In this document: positions 63,912-64,000 of the stretch, piece after piece
How positions within the stretch are numbered: the first letter of the stretch is position 1
Layout of the letters: every line of letters begins with the position of its first letter
Assembly (NCBI GenBank): GCA_051294375.1
Contig: CM119264.1
Span: 27,695,469 to 27,759,468 of the forward strand
DNA from: Paraspadella gotoi
Lineage: Eukaryota > Chaetognatha
Length of the DNA stretch: 64,000 bases
Reading direction: 5' to 3'
Notes under the pieces: generated by a model
What the model was told of the DNA's origin: nothing
Database searches by the model: none
What the model saw: the letters and a program-made list of their open reading frames with translations, nothing else
Translations under genes and position numbers: made by a program

Positions 63912-64000
63912 TGCCCCCATTAATATTTTGCTCTTGATTTCCTCGTTCGCATCCTCAGTTGTTGATTTTCCATTTGACTATCCCTTGATAAGATTTTTCT

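Larger units (their letters stand above)
58868..64000 (-). mobile_element. Ty3/gypsy-type LTR retrotransposon, degenerate, cut by window edge
   Basis: Minus-strand order gag, protease, RT, RNase H, integrase is the standard Ty3/gypsy (Metaviridae) order, distinct from Ty1/copia, where integrase precedes RT. Each domain is recognised by short motifs listed in the following entries. Reading frames are interrupted by many stops and shifts, so the copy is inactive as written. No LTR pair, primer-binding site or polypurine tract could be located: the 5' end lies beyond the right edge and the 3' end is not clearly delimited. Confidence 0.88.

Overview
The window is eukaryotic and looks like an invertebrate animal genome. 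It holds animal-type immunoglobulin-domain coding sequence, one APE-class non-LTR retrotransposon, one Ty3/gypsy LTR retrotransposon, and a very high load of microsatellites (AG/CT, TCTA, TTTC, GAC/CGT) and minisatellites. There are no operons, ribosome-binding sites, CRISPR arrays or recognisable tRNA/rRNA genes. I cannot name the species or phylum from this sequence. The assembly is a scaffold: 25-N gaps lie at 10682, 29874 and 42626, and gaps of other lengths at 13978, 20244, 54218 and 54525. Small indels between repeated copies suggest an incompletely polished long-read consensus, so frameshifts must be read with caution.

Layout. 1-9150: mostly repeats. They include AG/CT tracts, a dispersed GTCG-rich repeat present twice, two oppositely oriented arrays of one 17-bp minisatellite (3951-4195 and 4745-5510), an approximately 84-bp array at 7443-7700, and a six-unit composite repeat at 8565-9150. 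9151-12240: a 1.53-kb sequence present twice on either side of a 25-N gap, most simply two contig ends that overlap but were not merged. 14210-16035: the only host protein-coding signal I can support, a run of six Ig-like domains cut by a gap on its 5' side and broken by many small frameshifts. 16036-22447: noncoding sequence, minisatellites and a large gap. 22448-29750: a 1-kb unit present twice in tandem; the second copy is split inside its CT tract by a 5.1-kb non-LTR retrotransposon with endonuclease and reverse transcriptase motifs. 30091-51685: a macrosatellite-like tandem repeat with two full units of about 8.5-8.7 kb and a third unit of about 4.4 kb lacking its first half. Each unit carries its own minisatellites, which vary in copy number, and a (TTTC)n/(GAAA)n inverted pair. 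51686-58860: noncoding sequence, a 0.3-kb duplicated segment, AT-rich DNA and a possible short terminal-inverted-repeat element. 58868-64000: a degenerate Ty3/gypsy element on the minus strand, in the order gag, protease, RT, RNase H, integrase, running off the right edge.

The pieces do not form a pathway. They fit a repeat-dense segment in which simple sequence, tandem duplication and transposon insertion dominate around one fragment of a cell-adhesion gene. I found no convincing new multi-gene system. The most useful observations are the probable false duplications at gaps, the Ig gene with a triplet-encoded serine run inside an Ig domain, the transposon-split tandem unit, the opposed minisatellite arrays, and the 8.7-kb macrosatellite with internal variable arrays.
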